Assembly: GCA_037044905.1 (NCBI GenBank)
Contig: JBAOKB010000037.1
Coordinates: 186,001-250,000 of the forward strand
Direction of reading: 5' to 3'
DNA: 64,000 bases
Source of the DNA: Hortaea werneckii
Taxonomy: Eukaryota; Ascomycota; Dothideomycetes; Mycosphaerellales; Teratosphaeriaceae
Below, piece by piece: positions 39,110-51,289 of this stretch; the first letter of the stretch is position 1; each line of letters starts with the position of its first letter. The translations under genes and the position numbers were made by a program. Under the pieces are notes generated by a model that saw nothing but the letters and a program-made list of their open reading frames with translations, was not told where the DNA came from and did no database searches.

Positions 39110-39811
39110 AGCCGCAGAATACAGTCGACGTCTAGTTGCGCACTGTCGATTAAGGCAGAGCTGCATGCTCTCACAGTCCTTCATGACATCCGAACTAGGG
39201 TACAGAGTCACATCGCACGTAAACCGCAAGTGAGCGCCCCGCAGAGCTCTGGAACCGATCGCACGGGCTATCTGCCAGACGAGCAACAACAGTCCACGAC
39301 AAGGACGCAAGTGAGCGCCTCGCAGAGCTCTGGAACCGATCGCACGAGCTATCTGCCAGCCGAGCAACAAGACTCTATGGCAACCGAGCAAGTGAACGAC
39401 TTGCTCTCCCCTGGCCCCAGAGGCTCGAGCCATCCACTAGACCAGCAACAAGATTCTATGGCAACGGAGCTATTTAGCTCCTCCCTAATCCCTGAGCCCA
39501 GAGGTTCGAGCCTTTTCCGAGATCAGCAACAAGATCCTGCGGCAACGGAGCCAGTAAGCTCCTTACGGAAAGCGAATGCGAACGTCTCGGCATTGAGGCA
39601 AGAGGAATTGTCCGAGCCTACTAGCCGCTTTCTGCCGGACATGGAGCCACTTTCGACCTCGGAGCATTTTGATTCTGCCGCCGTATCTTGTACATTGAAA
39701 GCCCCAGCGAAGTTTGTACGCCTCGGTCGGTATAGCAGAAGCGGGTTCAACGCATCAACCAGTCTGTATCTGGGCGGAAAGAGCGGCTATTACAGCCATA
39801 CACTTTATTGA
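39110..39811 (+). other. open frame with 27-residue tandem repeats, no ATG found
   Basis: The frame is open from 39110 to the stop at 39811, but I see no ATG at a plausible start. It may be an internal exon or a relic. Its centre (39227-39562) is built of four 81-bp units plus a partial fifth. The peptide repeat has the form QVSASQSSGTDRTSYL, then PAEQQDSMATE. Because the period is a multiple of three and the frame stays open, it has probably been translated at some time. The upstream part (ELHALTVLHDIRTRVQS) and the downstream part (FVRLGRYSRSGFNASTSLY) match nothing I know. A transposon gag-like origin is possible. Confidence 0.35.
39227..39562 (+). repeat. 81-bp tandem repeat, four units plus partial
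   Basis: Units begin at 39227, 39308, 39389, 39470 and 39551, exactly 81 bp apart. The first two are nearly identical and the later ones more diverged. Conserved blocks are GAGCAACAA and ATGGCAAC. Confidence 0.85.
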
Positions 39812-39831
39812 ATCTCGTGAAGGGAAGAGCA

Positions 39832-39853
39832 AGAGAGAGAGAGAGAGAGAGAG
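39832..39853. repeat. GA microsatellite
   Basis: About eleven GA/AG dinucleotides within a purine-rich stretch (about 39820-39870). Confidence 0.9.
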
Positions 39854-40075
39854 GAAGAGAGAGAAGATAGGAAGAATCGTTGGTCTTCCCAAAGATCTAT
39901 ATGGTAAATACATAAAAACCGTCGGATATCTAGTAAAAGCCCCAAAAGCTTTGCGCTTTCCCCTTAACTTCTCCTTAGTGCGAAAATGCCGCTAAATTAT
40001 ATAGAAAAACATTGGCAACAACCGAAATATGCTAATGCGATGGAATGGAACCAGCTTCCTCGGTCCTCTCTCTCT

Positions 40076-41926
40076 CTACTGGCCCTCCTGGCTCTGGCCG
40101 GTAACGCCAAGGCCGTCGGTGATGGTGGCTTCGCCGGCGAGGAGAGTGGGGATCAGGTCGTCTACGTTGTCGAGTCCCCGGGTCTTCAGGATCTTGTCGA
40201 GCACGCTGGAGTCCTTCTCGCCCTTGCTGTTCAGGAGGTCGAGCTGAGAGAGGACGTCGCCGGTGTTGGCGTTGGCACCGCTGATGTCACGGGTCTTGAT
40301 GATCTTGTCGAGCACACTAGAGTCCTCGTTGCTGCCGGAGTTGAGGATATCGAGCTGAGAGAGGACGTCGCCGGTGTTCGCGTTGGCGCCGCTGATGTCA
40401 CGGGTCTTTAGGATCTTGTCAAGCACGCTGGAGTCCTCCTTGTTGCCGCCGTTGAGGATATCGAGCTGAGAGAGGACGTCGCCGGTGTTCGCGTTAGCGC
40501 CGTTGATGTCGCGAGCCTCGTTCTTGTTGCTGTTGAGCAGGTCGATCTGTGAAATAGTGTCGCCCAAGTCGGCGTTGACGCCGCTAATGTCGCGGGCCTC
40601 GTTCTTGTTGCCCTTGAGCAGGTCGATCTGAGAAAGAATGTCGCCTACGTTGGCGTTGACACCGCTTACGTCACGGGTCTCCTTGTTGCCGTTAATAAGG
40701 TCGATCTGGGAGAGGATGTCGCCAACGTCAAGGTTAGCGCCGCTGGTGTCGCGGCGAGACACCTTCTTGTCGTCGTTCAGCAGGTCGAGCTGAGAGAGGA
40801 CGTCGCCGATGTCCAGGTTAGCACCGCTAATGTCACGAGCCTCCTTGTTACCCTTCAGTAGGTCGATCTGAGAGAGGATGTCGCCAACGTCGGCGTTGAC
40901 GCCGCTCACGTCACGACGAGACTCCTTCTTGCCGTCCTTGAGCAGGTCGATCTGGGAAAGGATGTCACCCACATTGAGGTTGGCGCCGTTGACATCCCGG
41001 GCCTTCACGACCTTGTCAAGGACGCTGGAGTCCTCACCACCCTTCAACAGTTCAAGCTGGGACAGGATGTCGCCCACATTGGCGTTGACGCCACTCACAT
41101 CGCGCGCCTTCACGATCTTGTCCAAGACGCTAGAGTCCTTACCGGCCAGGACATCGATCTGAGAGAGGACATCACCAGCATCGGCGTTGACGCCACTCAC
41201 ATCGCGCGCCTTGACAATCTGGTCCAGAACGCTGGAATCCTTGGAGCCGCTGAGGGCATTAATGTGAGAGAGCACATCACCAGCATCGGCATTGACGCCA
41301 CTCACATCGCGCGCCTTTACGATCTTGTCCAAGACGCTAGAGTCCTTGGAGCCGCCGAGGGCGTTGATGTGGGAGAGCACATCACCAGCATCAGCGTTGA
41401 CCCCGCTGACGTCGCGCTTGAGGTTGATCAAGCTGCCGTCAGAACCCTTGGCGCCACCACCGAGAACGTCAATGTTGCTGAGAACGTCGCCAGTCGCAGC
41501 ATTGACGCCGTTCACATTCCCCTCGCGCTTGTTGATGGCGTCGACCTTGCTCAGAACATCGCCAAGCTTGACATCGACGCCCTTGACATCGCGCTGTAAG
41601 AGGTTGATCTCGCTCAGGACCTTTCCAGCCTCGGCCTCGACGCCCTCAACATCGCCGTCGCGCTTCGTCATCTTGCCGAGAAGGCGATCGATGGCGATGT
41701 CCAGGTTGGAGACGGTGGTCGTGGTTCCCTCCAGTGCACGCTTGTCTACGCCCACGTGCGAGAGGACGTCACCCACGTTGGCGTTGACGCCGCTAACATT
41801 GCCGTCGCCCTCGACATCGATGTCGTCGATAATGTTGCCCGTGGTGGCATCGACGCCGTTGATATCCTGCAGAGGAAGGGCGTTGGCCGCAAGGGCAAGA
41901 GCCAGAGTCGTCGCGAGGAGCTGCAT
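40076..41926 (-). CDS. secreted tandem-repeat protein with Kex2-like sites before repeats
   Basis: This encodes 616 residues in one exon. A signal peptide (MQLLATTLALALAANA) is followed by about 18 repeats of 26-38 residues. The repeat core is D-V/I-S/N-G-V/A-N-A/L-D/N-x-G-D-V/I-L-S-Q-I/L-D-L-L. Nearly every repeat is preceded by a basic residue: KR (DKR, TKR, NKR, LKR), RR (SRR twice) or KAR, KTR, EAR, QR. Dibasic sites dominate at the N-terminal end and the SRR sites lie in the middle. Some repeats carry a second module, DSSVLDKIVKA. The C-terminus (DNVDDLIPTLLAGEATI) is unique. The layout resembles fungal Kex2-processed repeat proteins, which are cut into peptides in the secretory pathway, but the cores are acidic, not short and aromatic. 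A structural cell-wall role is an alternative. I recognise no named family. Confidence 0.85.
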   Translation of the reverse strand: MQLLATTLALALAANALPLQDINGVDATTGNIIDDIDVEGDGNVSGVNANVGDVLSHVGVDKRALEGTTTTVSNLDIAIDRLLGKMTKRDGDVEGVEAEAGKVLSEINLLQRDVKGVDVKLGDVLSKVDAINKREGNVNGVNAATGDVLSNIDVLGGGAKGSDGSLINLKRDVSGVNADAGDVLSHINALGGSKDSSVLDKIVKARDVSGVNADAGDVLSHINALSGSKDSSVLDQIVKARDVSGVNADAGDVLSQIDVLAGKDSSVLDKIVKARDVSGVNANVGDILSQLELLKGGEDSSVLDKVVKARDVNGANLNVGDILSQIDLLKDGKKESRRDVSGVNADVGDILSQIDLLKGNKEARDISGANLDIGDVLSQLDLLNDDKKVSRRDTSGANLDVGDILSQIDLINGNKETRDVSGVNANVGDILSQIDLLKGNKNEARDISGVNADLGDTISQIDLLNSNKNEARDINGANANTGDVLSQLDILNGGNKEDSSVLDKILKTRDISGANANTGDVLSQLDILNSGSNEDSSVLDKIIKTRDISGANANTGDVLSQLDLLNSKGEKDSSVLDKILKTRGLDNVDDLIPTLLAGEATITDGLGVTGQSQEGQ

Positions 41927-43037
41927 TATGTGTTTCGGTAGAATTCGTTGTTGTATTAAAACGAGTGACTTGATGCGCTAAAGAATGTGATTATGCCGAA
42001 GCAAAAAGGAGGACGGAGAAGGTGATGGGGAAGACGCGAGGCTCTCTCGTTGAAGATTGGGATGGGAGATGGAGCTGAGGAAAGGAAAGGATTGGTACCA
42101 GAGGGATCGACTTCCATAGATGTAGTCGAGAGTCCGGCTTCCTCCATCCCTTTCCCCCACTGTCCCTCCAGCATCTCTCCCTGAGGGACCCATCCGTGCC
42201 ATCAAGGGAAAACAACGGGTATTTGCGGCGAACAGAGCCATTGCGAGATGTCTTAGAGAGAGAGTCATGTCTTGCACGCTCCGTCCAAACCCACCTGGCC
42301 GGAAGTAACCGGTCGACAACATTGAGCAGGACACCAGCCAGTCACAGTTGAGGAAACGTCCATTTGCGGCGAAAGGTTGGCCAGTCCGGTCCCACACGGC
42401 CTACTGCCGTAGGACTAGCAGGAATGCTGGCCACGTGAGGAATGCAGGTGCAACTCCGGCAGTTATTTGCCGTAGATACTGATCGTCGTTGACCATGTTG
42501 TAAAGGGGGGAAAAACCGTTGTGACGAAAACAACCCAAAGTCAGACCAACCGAAGTGATCTGCAGCGCTTGCCACAGTTGCGGTGTTGCCCAAGTCTTCT
42601 CCGAAGTCCAGGGTCTGGGGCCGTTATGCTAGTGTGTAAATCCCGGCCCAAAGCCACAACGCGGATTCTCAGTGGGGGAGTAGAATAAGGTTTGGACGAC
42701 CAATGTCCTTATTGCTAGTCATGAGTGGCCCCTACCTCCGTACTACCTGTGATGTTACTTGTCAAAAACGCAGATTCCAGACAATTTGAGGGTGAGTGGT
42801 GGGTTAACTGCTCATCACACGACAGACCGTTGTGATGGTGATAGACCTGGCGTAAAGCATGATTAAATATATAACAGTTCCAAGAAGCCCAGACTTGCAA
42901 TAGTGTGGCGCGATGGTTGTGATTGACTGTCGCAGGGTGAGTACGCAAATCAGTAGTTAATTCGACCGCCTCACAATAAGACATGCTGAGATTGCTCGAA
43001 GCGACAGTGTGTCTAGAGCGAGCTCTTATTATAATTA
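41927..43037. other. intergenic, promoter of the repeat protein
   Basis: About 1.1 kb. It holds the promoter of the secreted repeat protein and the 3' end of the transcription-factor-like gene. The short open frames have no recognisable similarity. Confidence 0.5.
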
Positions 43038-44665
43038 TCACTCCCGAATCGAGGCCCATAGCACAGCCGCCCCATGTCTACATGCAGCATCACTCCATAG
43101 GAACTCTTCAAGTATACTTTGTACTTCCGGCCACGATGTGATGCGCCGCAGCCTCAACAGGTTCTTGAGGCAGTCTTCGAAAAAGCTTCGTTCTGGCGTG
43201 CGGAAACTGGCTAAGGCTCCGACGCTAAGACTCCAGATGAGCAGGTCAAGTGTATCCTCGTCCCATTCTTCCACTGGTGCAGGGCCGATAATGGAGCGTA
43301 GATTGTGTACAAAGTTGACATGCCAACCGAGATGTGGTGGGAATCCCATGATTACGGCGTTCGAATACAGTGCTGCAGTCTGAAAGCAGCACGCATACGC
43401 TCTCTTATTCCCACATGTCTGCTCTTCCTCCGTCAGTGAATCCCATGTAGGAAGCGAGAGCAGGGAATGTTGTATCGCATTCCGCGTGGCGATCAGACTT
43501 TCTTGCTCAACAGGCTGCAGACGCCGCGAGCGACAATCAGCCATGTAGCGGTCAATAGTCGCCAGACGAATCATCGTAGTCAGCGCACGTGATGGAAGTC
43601 CGCCTGGGATGCGTGTGAAGAAGCCTCGCCCCGGAGCCGGCATCCCAGGCTCAGACGACTGAATGCGGTGATGACGGAGGATACTCGGGTCCATATCCCA
43701 GAAGCAGGTGAAGTTAGGACGGATTAGACGCGGGCTCGCCCACATCAGTTCGGCGCTAAAAGCAAGACACCACATGATCAGGGGCCGCAGGGCGTGCGAA
43801 AATGATCCAGATCCCAAGAGAATGAAGAAAAGGCGACTTACAAGGCGATTACATCAGCAAGACCAGGCATAGTAATCTTGCTCAATCCCCCAAGCTGCTG
43901 GACTAAAAGGGCCATTGCAGCGCCGTGGGCTGGTTCCCCTTCCATACGTCCATAGACGCTGATCCACCTGCACAGCGGCATATGCGGCTGGAAATGCATT
44001 CCGGGGACATCTGTCGCCGCAAGTCCGCTCACGCTCCGTTGATCTAATTCATTGCCTGCCAGAAGCAGCACAGACACCAAGATGATCTCTAGGTCCTTCG
44101 ATTTGTTCGTCAGCATCCGATTAAGCAAGCTGATAGCAACGGTCTTGTGAAACAAGACCTCCTGGCTCCGGGTTCTAACAATCTCGTTACGGGCGAGGTC
44201 GGCGTGCACTGCGCAGGCGAAATTGAAGGTGTGGAAGCTTAGAGGGTTTTGACAGTAGGCTTCCATCCATGCGGACGACGAAGTTGTAGGATGCACGAGC
44301 ATGCGGGGAAGGATCGTGTTCATGGTGTAGTCGGCGACGTAAGCAGGGAGGTCAGAGCTATCGTGGCTGAAGCTCTGCGTAGCCAACCCGCCAAATATCG
44401 GCGAGATGGTGCGAGCGAGAGGGAGTTTTGCTATCTCAGTCTTTCGATTTACAGAAGTCTTCTTCCGTACATGCGGACGGATCTGCCGACTGAATCTGTG
44501 TGTGAGTCTCCGGTTGGCGTCGTGATGCTGCTCTTGAGGTTGCGCTGCGCGGCTGCTACTTTCATCTTCGGTAGGCGACGTTGGGAGTCTTGTGAGTGGT
44601 ACTTGCATGTTGTCGACCTGTCTCCTAGGGGCTCTTACAGCAATAGCAGGAGTATAGAGCGCCAT
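43038..44665 (-). CDS. fungal transcription-factor-like protein (regulatory middle region), no zinc cluster seen
   Basis: Exons 44665-43842 and 43755-43038 give 513 residues. The donor is GTAAGT and the acceptor is TGCTTTTAG; the intron is 86 nt. A basic stretch (RRLTHRFSRQIRPHVRKKT) lies at about 52-70. The body is helical, with segments such as FHTFNFACAVHADLARNE, KDLEIILVSVLLLAGNEL, HGAAMALLVQQLGGLSKI and EEWDEDTLDLLIWSLSVGAL. These resemble the Fungal_trans_2-type regulatory domain (PF11951) of Zn2Cys6 activators. No Cys6 cluster is found in the ORF or in frame just upstream. It may be a DNA-binding-less regulator, or its first exon may have been missed. It is divergent to the monooxygenase across the retrotransposon. 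Confidence 0.6.
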
Positions 44666-45104
44666 TGAATCCGCTTACTACATGTTGAACATGAGGCGCC
44701 GGCTGGGAGAGGTGCACAGCACAACTTGCGAGGCATGCAAATTCTGCAAGCCATCAGTGTGAGGGGTACTTTGGATACGTGTACCTTATTAACCGTGATC
44801 AAGGTCTTAGGAAATGGTGTAAAAGGCCGCTAGTCTGGAAAAGAGCTCGATGCCAGGCTGTCTCCATGATACCTAATTGCCTATAAGGAGGCTTGCTAAG
44901 TACCAAGAAGCTCACCAAGCAACAGTAAGGTTAGGAATACGTCCTGATCCAACAGAAGATTAGTTGACCCCATCTTACCCGTGCAATAGTCTTAAGAACA
45001 TCTGAATATATGACCTAAGAGGAAAGCAATAGTTTATGTGAGTCCATCGCCGCGAAACAAGCGGATGAATGGACCGGCAAAATGTATGTTTAAATCACTA
45101 CTGC
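44666..45104. promoter_or_regulatory. promoter-side remnant left of the retrotransposon
   Basis: 439 bp of normal-composition DNA lie between the start of the transcription-factor-like gene and the element. Together with 51461-51627 it would have formed a divergent promoter of about 600 bp before insertion. Confidence 0.45.
45100..45104. repeat. target-site duplication ACTGC (left)
   Basis: ACTGC lies directly before the left LTR and again at 51456-51460 directly after the right LTR. Five base pairs is the usual duplication size for LTR retrotransposons. Confidence 0.8.
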
Positions 45105-45270
45105 TAATGGTCCCTACAGGTACGAGGTAGATAGAATAGGAAAAGCATGTTATTTTCTACTATATATAGTAGCTTAGTTAATATATAGCTATAAACAACC
45201 CCTTATTTAATATCCTTAGCTATTAGCCCTAAAAACTTTAGTAGTATCTACCTAAAACTAATAATCTATA
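45105..45270 (-). repeat. left LTR, 166 bp (3' LTR of the element)
   Basis: It aligns without gaps to 51290-51455. There are 18 differences, all C/T or G/A. Its outer half keeps C and G where the other LTR has T and A; its inner half is the more mutated. The LTR end sequence TAAT may be a RIP-altered TG terminus. Confidence 0.88.
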
Positions 45271-47461
45271 TACCCCCTTAATAATAAACTACTAATTTAG
45301 ATTAATCTATAATTATTATTATTTTTATCTTTAAAGATATAATTAATTATTTTAATTAGCTTCTTCTATAGCCTAATAATATTATCTAACTTCTTTTAGA
45401 TTTTTAGGGCCTTATTAGTATAGAAGTCGAGTATTTTTAAAACTCTAATTATTAGCTTATTTAGATTTACCTCTATTTTACTTTTTATAACTTTTAGCGT
45501 AATTAATTTAGTAAGGTTTTAAGTAATATCTACTATATTTTAAGTAATACTATTTAGCCTAACTAGCTTTAAGATATACTATTATATATATATAATATTA
45601 GCGTACTTCTAGGCAAGAGTATTATATTTACTACCGCTCTAGCTAATTATTTTAGTAGTACTACTATTAATATTAAAAACTAAGAAGTTAATTTAGATAC
45701 TATTTAGTCTACTATTTTTAGACTTATAGTAGGCGCTAGCTATATTAAAAATAGTATTATATAGTTTTAGTACCTTAATAGGAGTAATTAGCTTATTCTA
45801 TTAGTTTAGTTTTCTCTTTATTACTTTAGATTTTTTAGCGGTAGCTTTCTCTTTCTTCTATTACTTTTTTATAGTTTTATCCGCCTTTTCTTATATCCTC
45901 TTGCTTATATAAATAGCTTTCTAATATACCTTACTAGTCTTTTTAGGCTACTACTACTACTTACTAGCTACTAGATTCTAAAGGGGCTACCTCTAATCCC
46001 TTATAAAACTCTCTTTAGTAGAAGGCTTAGTAGTAGTATTTATATACTTCTATATTATTTCCGCTATTTTTAAACCTTAGTACTATTAGCTATATTATTA
46101 CTACTACTTATTATAGTAAGATTATTATTTATTTTAGCTATACTTAAAATATCCTAAGAGCCTATTTATTAATAGATTTAGGTAGCGAAAATAGGGATTA
46201 TATAGCTAGATAATAATTATTCTAATAGTATCGGCTAAATAAAGAAGTTCTAGTAGTTATTATAGTAATATTAGTAGTAGTAATATCGAAAGAAAGTATT
46301 AAAACTAATAGCTAAAATAGTTTAAGTAAAGCTTTCGGCTATAAATTAAAATTAATTCTACGTATATAAAGATTTGTCCTTATAAATATTTCTAAAATTC
46401 TAATATATTTAGTAGTATTATTAAAATACTTTTCTTATAATTAATAGTATTTTAAATAAATATAATACTACCTACTAGTTTTATAACTATATAGGCGGCC
46501 TACTTATATTAAGTTAAATAGTAAATATTAAGTACTACTAGATTAGTAGTAGCTTTATTATACTATCTATTAGTATATCTATAGTTAACCTCTATTTAAT
46601 AGTTATATTACTTACTTAATATTATTCTTATAGCTAGTATTACTAGATATTAATATATTATATTTTAGTATTAATCTTTCTATTTAACTAAATAATTATA
46701 TAAATAGTTTAATAATTATTATAGTAAATTACTAGATTTTCTAGTAGCTTAAATTTAATATACTTTAGGATTCTTGTCTACTAGATTAGCTTAGTACTAG
46801 TATAGCTAATACTATAAAGCTCTACCTTTATAGACGATTTAGTAACTATAGATTATTTAATAGCCTTCTAGTCTAGAAGTTTTCTAAAGAGGAAGAAGGT
46901 AAAACCCTTACTACTTCTACGGGTTTTTTTATTATTAGTAAAAAAGGTATCTAAAATACTATAGAACTCTAAAGTAATTATTAATTTAGATTTTTTATTA
47001 CTATAATTTAATCTATATTAGAGTCTAAAATCTATAATAGATAGTAGATATTATAATATATAGTCTACTACTTTTATATATTTATTAGATAGGTTTACTA
47101 AGTATTATATTAGAAAGGAGGTAATAAATACTATATCTAGTTTTATTTATACTATTATAAAGTTAATAGATCTAACTCTACTATTAAAATTATAAATTTG
47201 TTATAAAGTAGCTTTACTAGTATTTTTTAGATTAAAATTAGTAGGAAGTAGGGATTTTAGCTATAAATTAGTAAATAGTCTATATCTTTTAGTAATTTTT
47301 TTTAAATACTTATACTAAATAAGCTAAATTATTTTATTCTATTAATCTCTTATAATTTTTATAGTATAAAATTATTTTAGCTTACCGAGATCCTTTATCT
47401 TATATATATCTATAAGTTTTTATTAAATATTTAGAGCCTCTACCCTCTTTTCTAGTAGAAA

Positions 47462-47614
47462 GGCAATATAAATATTATTTATAAAAAAGAATAGTAGTAT
47501 TCTCCTTTTAGCTTATAAATAGTCTATAACCTCGATTATATTAAGCTTTAATAGTATTATAGTTAAATTACTATTCTATAGGTTTAGTAATTCCTTTAAG
47601 CTATAGAGTACCTT
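47462..47614 (-). pseudogene. copia reverse transcriptase relic
   Basis: The minus-strand reading gives KVLYSLKELLNL, then a stop, and further on LLKLNIIEVIDYL and RRILLFFFINNIYIA. It aligns with the copia RT block KALYGLKQSPRLWY ... LLKLGF ... FFYVDDI. The catalytic VDD appears as INN, which is explained by G-to-A changes. Two stops fall in 51 codons. Confidence 0.8.
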
Positions 47615-50600
47615 TTTATATTTTAATATAAAGCCTTTTTTATTAATACTATCTAGAGGTTGTAAATAAATTAGTTATAGTAGTATAGTATTTAAAAATA
47701 TATTTACTATATCTATTTAAATAGTATTTATATTATACTTAATAATAAGAGCTATTATTAGTCTAAATAGCTTAGCTAATAGGGTAGCTAAGTAGGTATT
47801 ATAGATAATAAACTATAGGTTACCTCTTATATAAAAACAAGCCTTAAACTTTAGTAATACTCTTTTATTATTACTCTTATATTTAAGTACCTATATTAAT
47901 AGTAGTAAATTACCTTTTATATTTTTAATTAGTATCTACTTAAGAGTATCTATAGTAACCTATTTATTAAATTTTTTGTTTATTACTATAATCTACTCCT
48001 TTATATATAGAGAGATAAGAACCTATTTCTACTTTAGAGGTTCTAGAGGTATATCCTTAATATATTTCTTAAATACTACTATCTTTATAAAGTAAATAGA
48101 GTATATAATTATTTATTATAATATATATATACTTATATTAGTCTCTATTAGAGCCTCTATTAATTTTTAAATTTTACTAATAGATAGATTATAAGTAGTT
48201 AGAGAGGCGGGCCTTTTAATAATTATATATTATTAATATTAATAATCCTTTAGCGGAAAAACTAGATTATAAATAGGTTCCTCTACTATCTCCTATTTTC
48301 TAATAACTATTAGGGCCTCTTAGCTATATAGGATCTCTTTTATATTAGAATCTTAAGAATCTTATAACTATACTACCTTATCTATAAATTCTTATTAACT
48401 TTCTATAAGTATATTAAACTATCTAAAGCCTAGTAGTTCTAGTAGTTTGTAATAGATATCGATAGCCTAAAGAAGCTCTAGACTAAATATATATCTAAGG
48501 TTAGAGTTAGAGGTATAGTTATATATTAGATTTTTATTAAAGATAATATTTTTAATATATAAAACCTTATTTATTAATAGAATCTAGATCCTATAGATAT
48601 TAGTATTATTATATCTAATAAGGTATCTAATATAGACTCTTAACTTAAGTTTACTATATCTTATTAGCTTATAGTAACTAGTTTTTAGGGTATAAGCTCG
48701 AGATTCTATTTTAATTAGATAAGAAAGTATAGGTTTTTACTATATAGCTATTTTAAATAGAGTCTTATAGTTTAGAGACTTTATTAGATAGCAATTTAGG
48801 AGGTAAGCTACTATACTAACTAGTTCTAACTATAGATTCTAAGGAATATTGCTTTAAATAGCTAGGTATCTTACTATTATTACTATTAAGGCTCTAGTAA
48901 TCTTAACTAAATCTTATACTAGAGTATTTAGAGTAGAGGGTCTCTATATAATAGACTCTCCTTTTAGTAATAATTAAAAGATAATACTATATATTATATT
49001 ATTATTACTAGATATATCTATAATCTAGCGGTTAAAGCTTTTTATAAATATAATAAGCTCTTAGATAGCCCTAATTATATTTTCTTAAGTCTTGTTCGGT
49101 ATAGTTTATATAAAGTAAATATATATAGCGGTATTATAAACGTAAAATAGAAACTAGTTACTATTATAGGCCTAGTTAAATTCTATAAGGTCTATTAATA
49201 TCTATCTAAAAATTATAAATATAATAATATTGTAATACTTTCGACGTAAGATAATATGTTTTATTTTAGATTATATATATACCTTATATTTAGCCGTATT
49301 TAGAAGCTCTAACTAGAGTATACTTACCCCCTTAGTAACTTAATTAAGGTACTAAATTCTATTACCCCTAATATAGCTAAGTATTTAATACTAACGCTTA
49401 AATGTTGCTTTTCTAGTAGGTTTTACCTTTTTTAAGTTTATTATAAAGGCCTTTTTATAGTATTTTAGCTATTAGGCTATAGTATTTACGGGATATAGCT
49501 AATTATTCTAATCTACCGACTACTCTATAATATAGATGTTTAAGCTCTCTATTAAAGCCTAAACATTTAAAAAGGGAAGCTTATCGTAATATTTAATTTT
49601 AGTAACTCTAATGTTGTTATTATTATATTAGTAGTCGTCCCTCTTATCTAAAAAGAGGCTAATTTTACGGGTTAAAAATAAGGCGACTAAATTCGTATAA
49701 AAGCTTAGTATATATAGTATATTTTATAGTATAAGAGTAATAGTCTTTCTAAAAGGACTTTTAAGATTTAGCTATATAGTTTTAAGAGCTATAGTTTTAA
49801 GTATTCTATTACTAGTAATAATCTTAATTTCTAATAGTATAGATTTAACCTTAAATCTACTTTAGGTTAAGTTATTAATAATATAGGTATTAAATCCTCT
49901 ATCTAATATCTATATTTTTTTAGTATTTATAGTTACCTTATAGTTTATAACTATTTTAGGGGCGATTCTAATAGCGTTTACCTACTTAATAGGCTTAGAG
50001 TTATAGGAATCTTAGGGCTTAGTAGTATTAATACTTTATTAATATACCTTTCTATAGTAGTCTATTAGTATTTAGATTACTACTAGGTTTCTATATCTAG
50101 CATTTCTTTTTATAAAGTATATCTTATATTTTAGCTAGTTCTTATAATACTCGTATTTCTAATATTAAGCTATAGTTATATTTATAATACTTAGATAGCT
50201 TTAGTAGTTAGTTATAGAGTAGTTATAGATACTACTATAAATATTAGACCTAGTAGTACTTATAAATTAGATATAAGTAGACCCTCTTTTTTATTTTAAG
50301 GTAGGATTTAAAGAATTTATCTAGTCTAATTCTATCTAGCTAGTAAAAAGTATATTAGTTTATAGCTTTTTTAAGAGTTCTCTAGGTTTTCTATAGTAAA
50401 ACTACTATAGGTCTATAATTACTTTATTAAGCTTAGTAGTATATATTATAATTAGATATTCTTATATAATATCGATTTTGTCTTCTACTATATAGTAGAA
50501 CTAATACTAAATATTACTAAGTACTAAGTAGTTTATAGCTATTATTCGAGAATATAGATATATTTAGCGATTAAGGTACTATTTAAAGTCCTTAGACTTT

Positions 50601-51289
50601 AGACCTTTTATAAGCTTTTTAAGTATATTATTTAGTTTTAAAATTATAATCTCTCTATTAGGGCTTAGTAGTTATTAAATAATTTTAATTATACCTAAGA
50701 GACTATTAGAAGCTTCGGTAATTTACTACTAGTATATTAGAGATATAGTTCTATTAATATAGTCTATAAAAACTCTATAATTATAGTTAAACTCTTTATA
50801 TTCTTATAGTTAAAGCTTATATTAATTAATTATAATTATATATATAAGTTTTTACTATTTATATTATTTTTAGTTATTATTACTTATATCTAGGGCTAGT
50901 AATACTAGCTCTAGTAATAGGGTTAGTTATATTAGCTCTTTTACTAAAAAGCCTTATAGTTTTAAATTAATATCTATACTTTCTTTATTCTAAGGAGTAA
51001 ATACTAGTAGTTCTTTAAAATTACTATTAATATACTACTAAATATTAAGGCTCTTAGCCTTAATTTAGGTCTAAATAGCCTAATTATAATATCTTATATA
51101 ATTACTTAAAAACACTTCTTTTAACTACTAGAAGGCTATTTAAATAGGTAGTTAATAGTAGGTTAATACTATATTTATAAAATTTTAATTAGGATTTTAA
51201 TACTTTTTAGCTATATCTCTTAATTCTACCTAGACTATTAATTTAATAATAGTAGTAGTAGTTTATTAATACAAATCTAGGCTTATAAC

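Noticed and set aside
40076..41926. Cyclic-peptide (ustiloxin-type) biosynthetic cluster around the repeat protein
   Set aside because: No DUF3328 (UstY-like) or tyrosinase gene lies nearby, and the repeat cores lack the aromatic residues typical of those products. Only the precursor-like layout remains.
44666..44790. Zn2Cys6 cluster for the transcription-factor-like gene
   Set aside because: A CEACKFC-like reading exists only on the plus strand, opposite to the gene, and lacks the full spacing.
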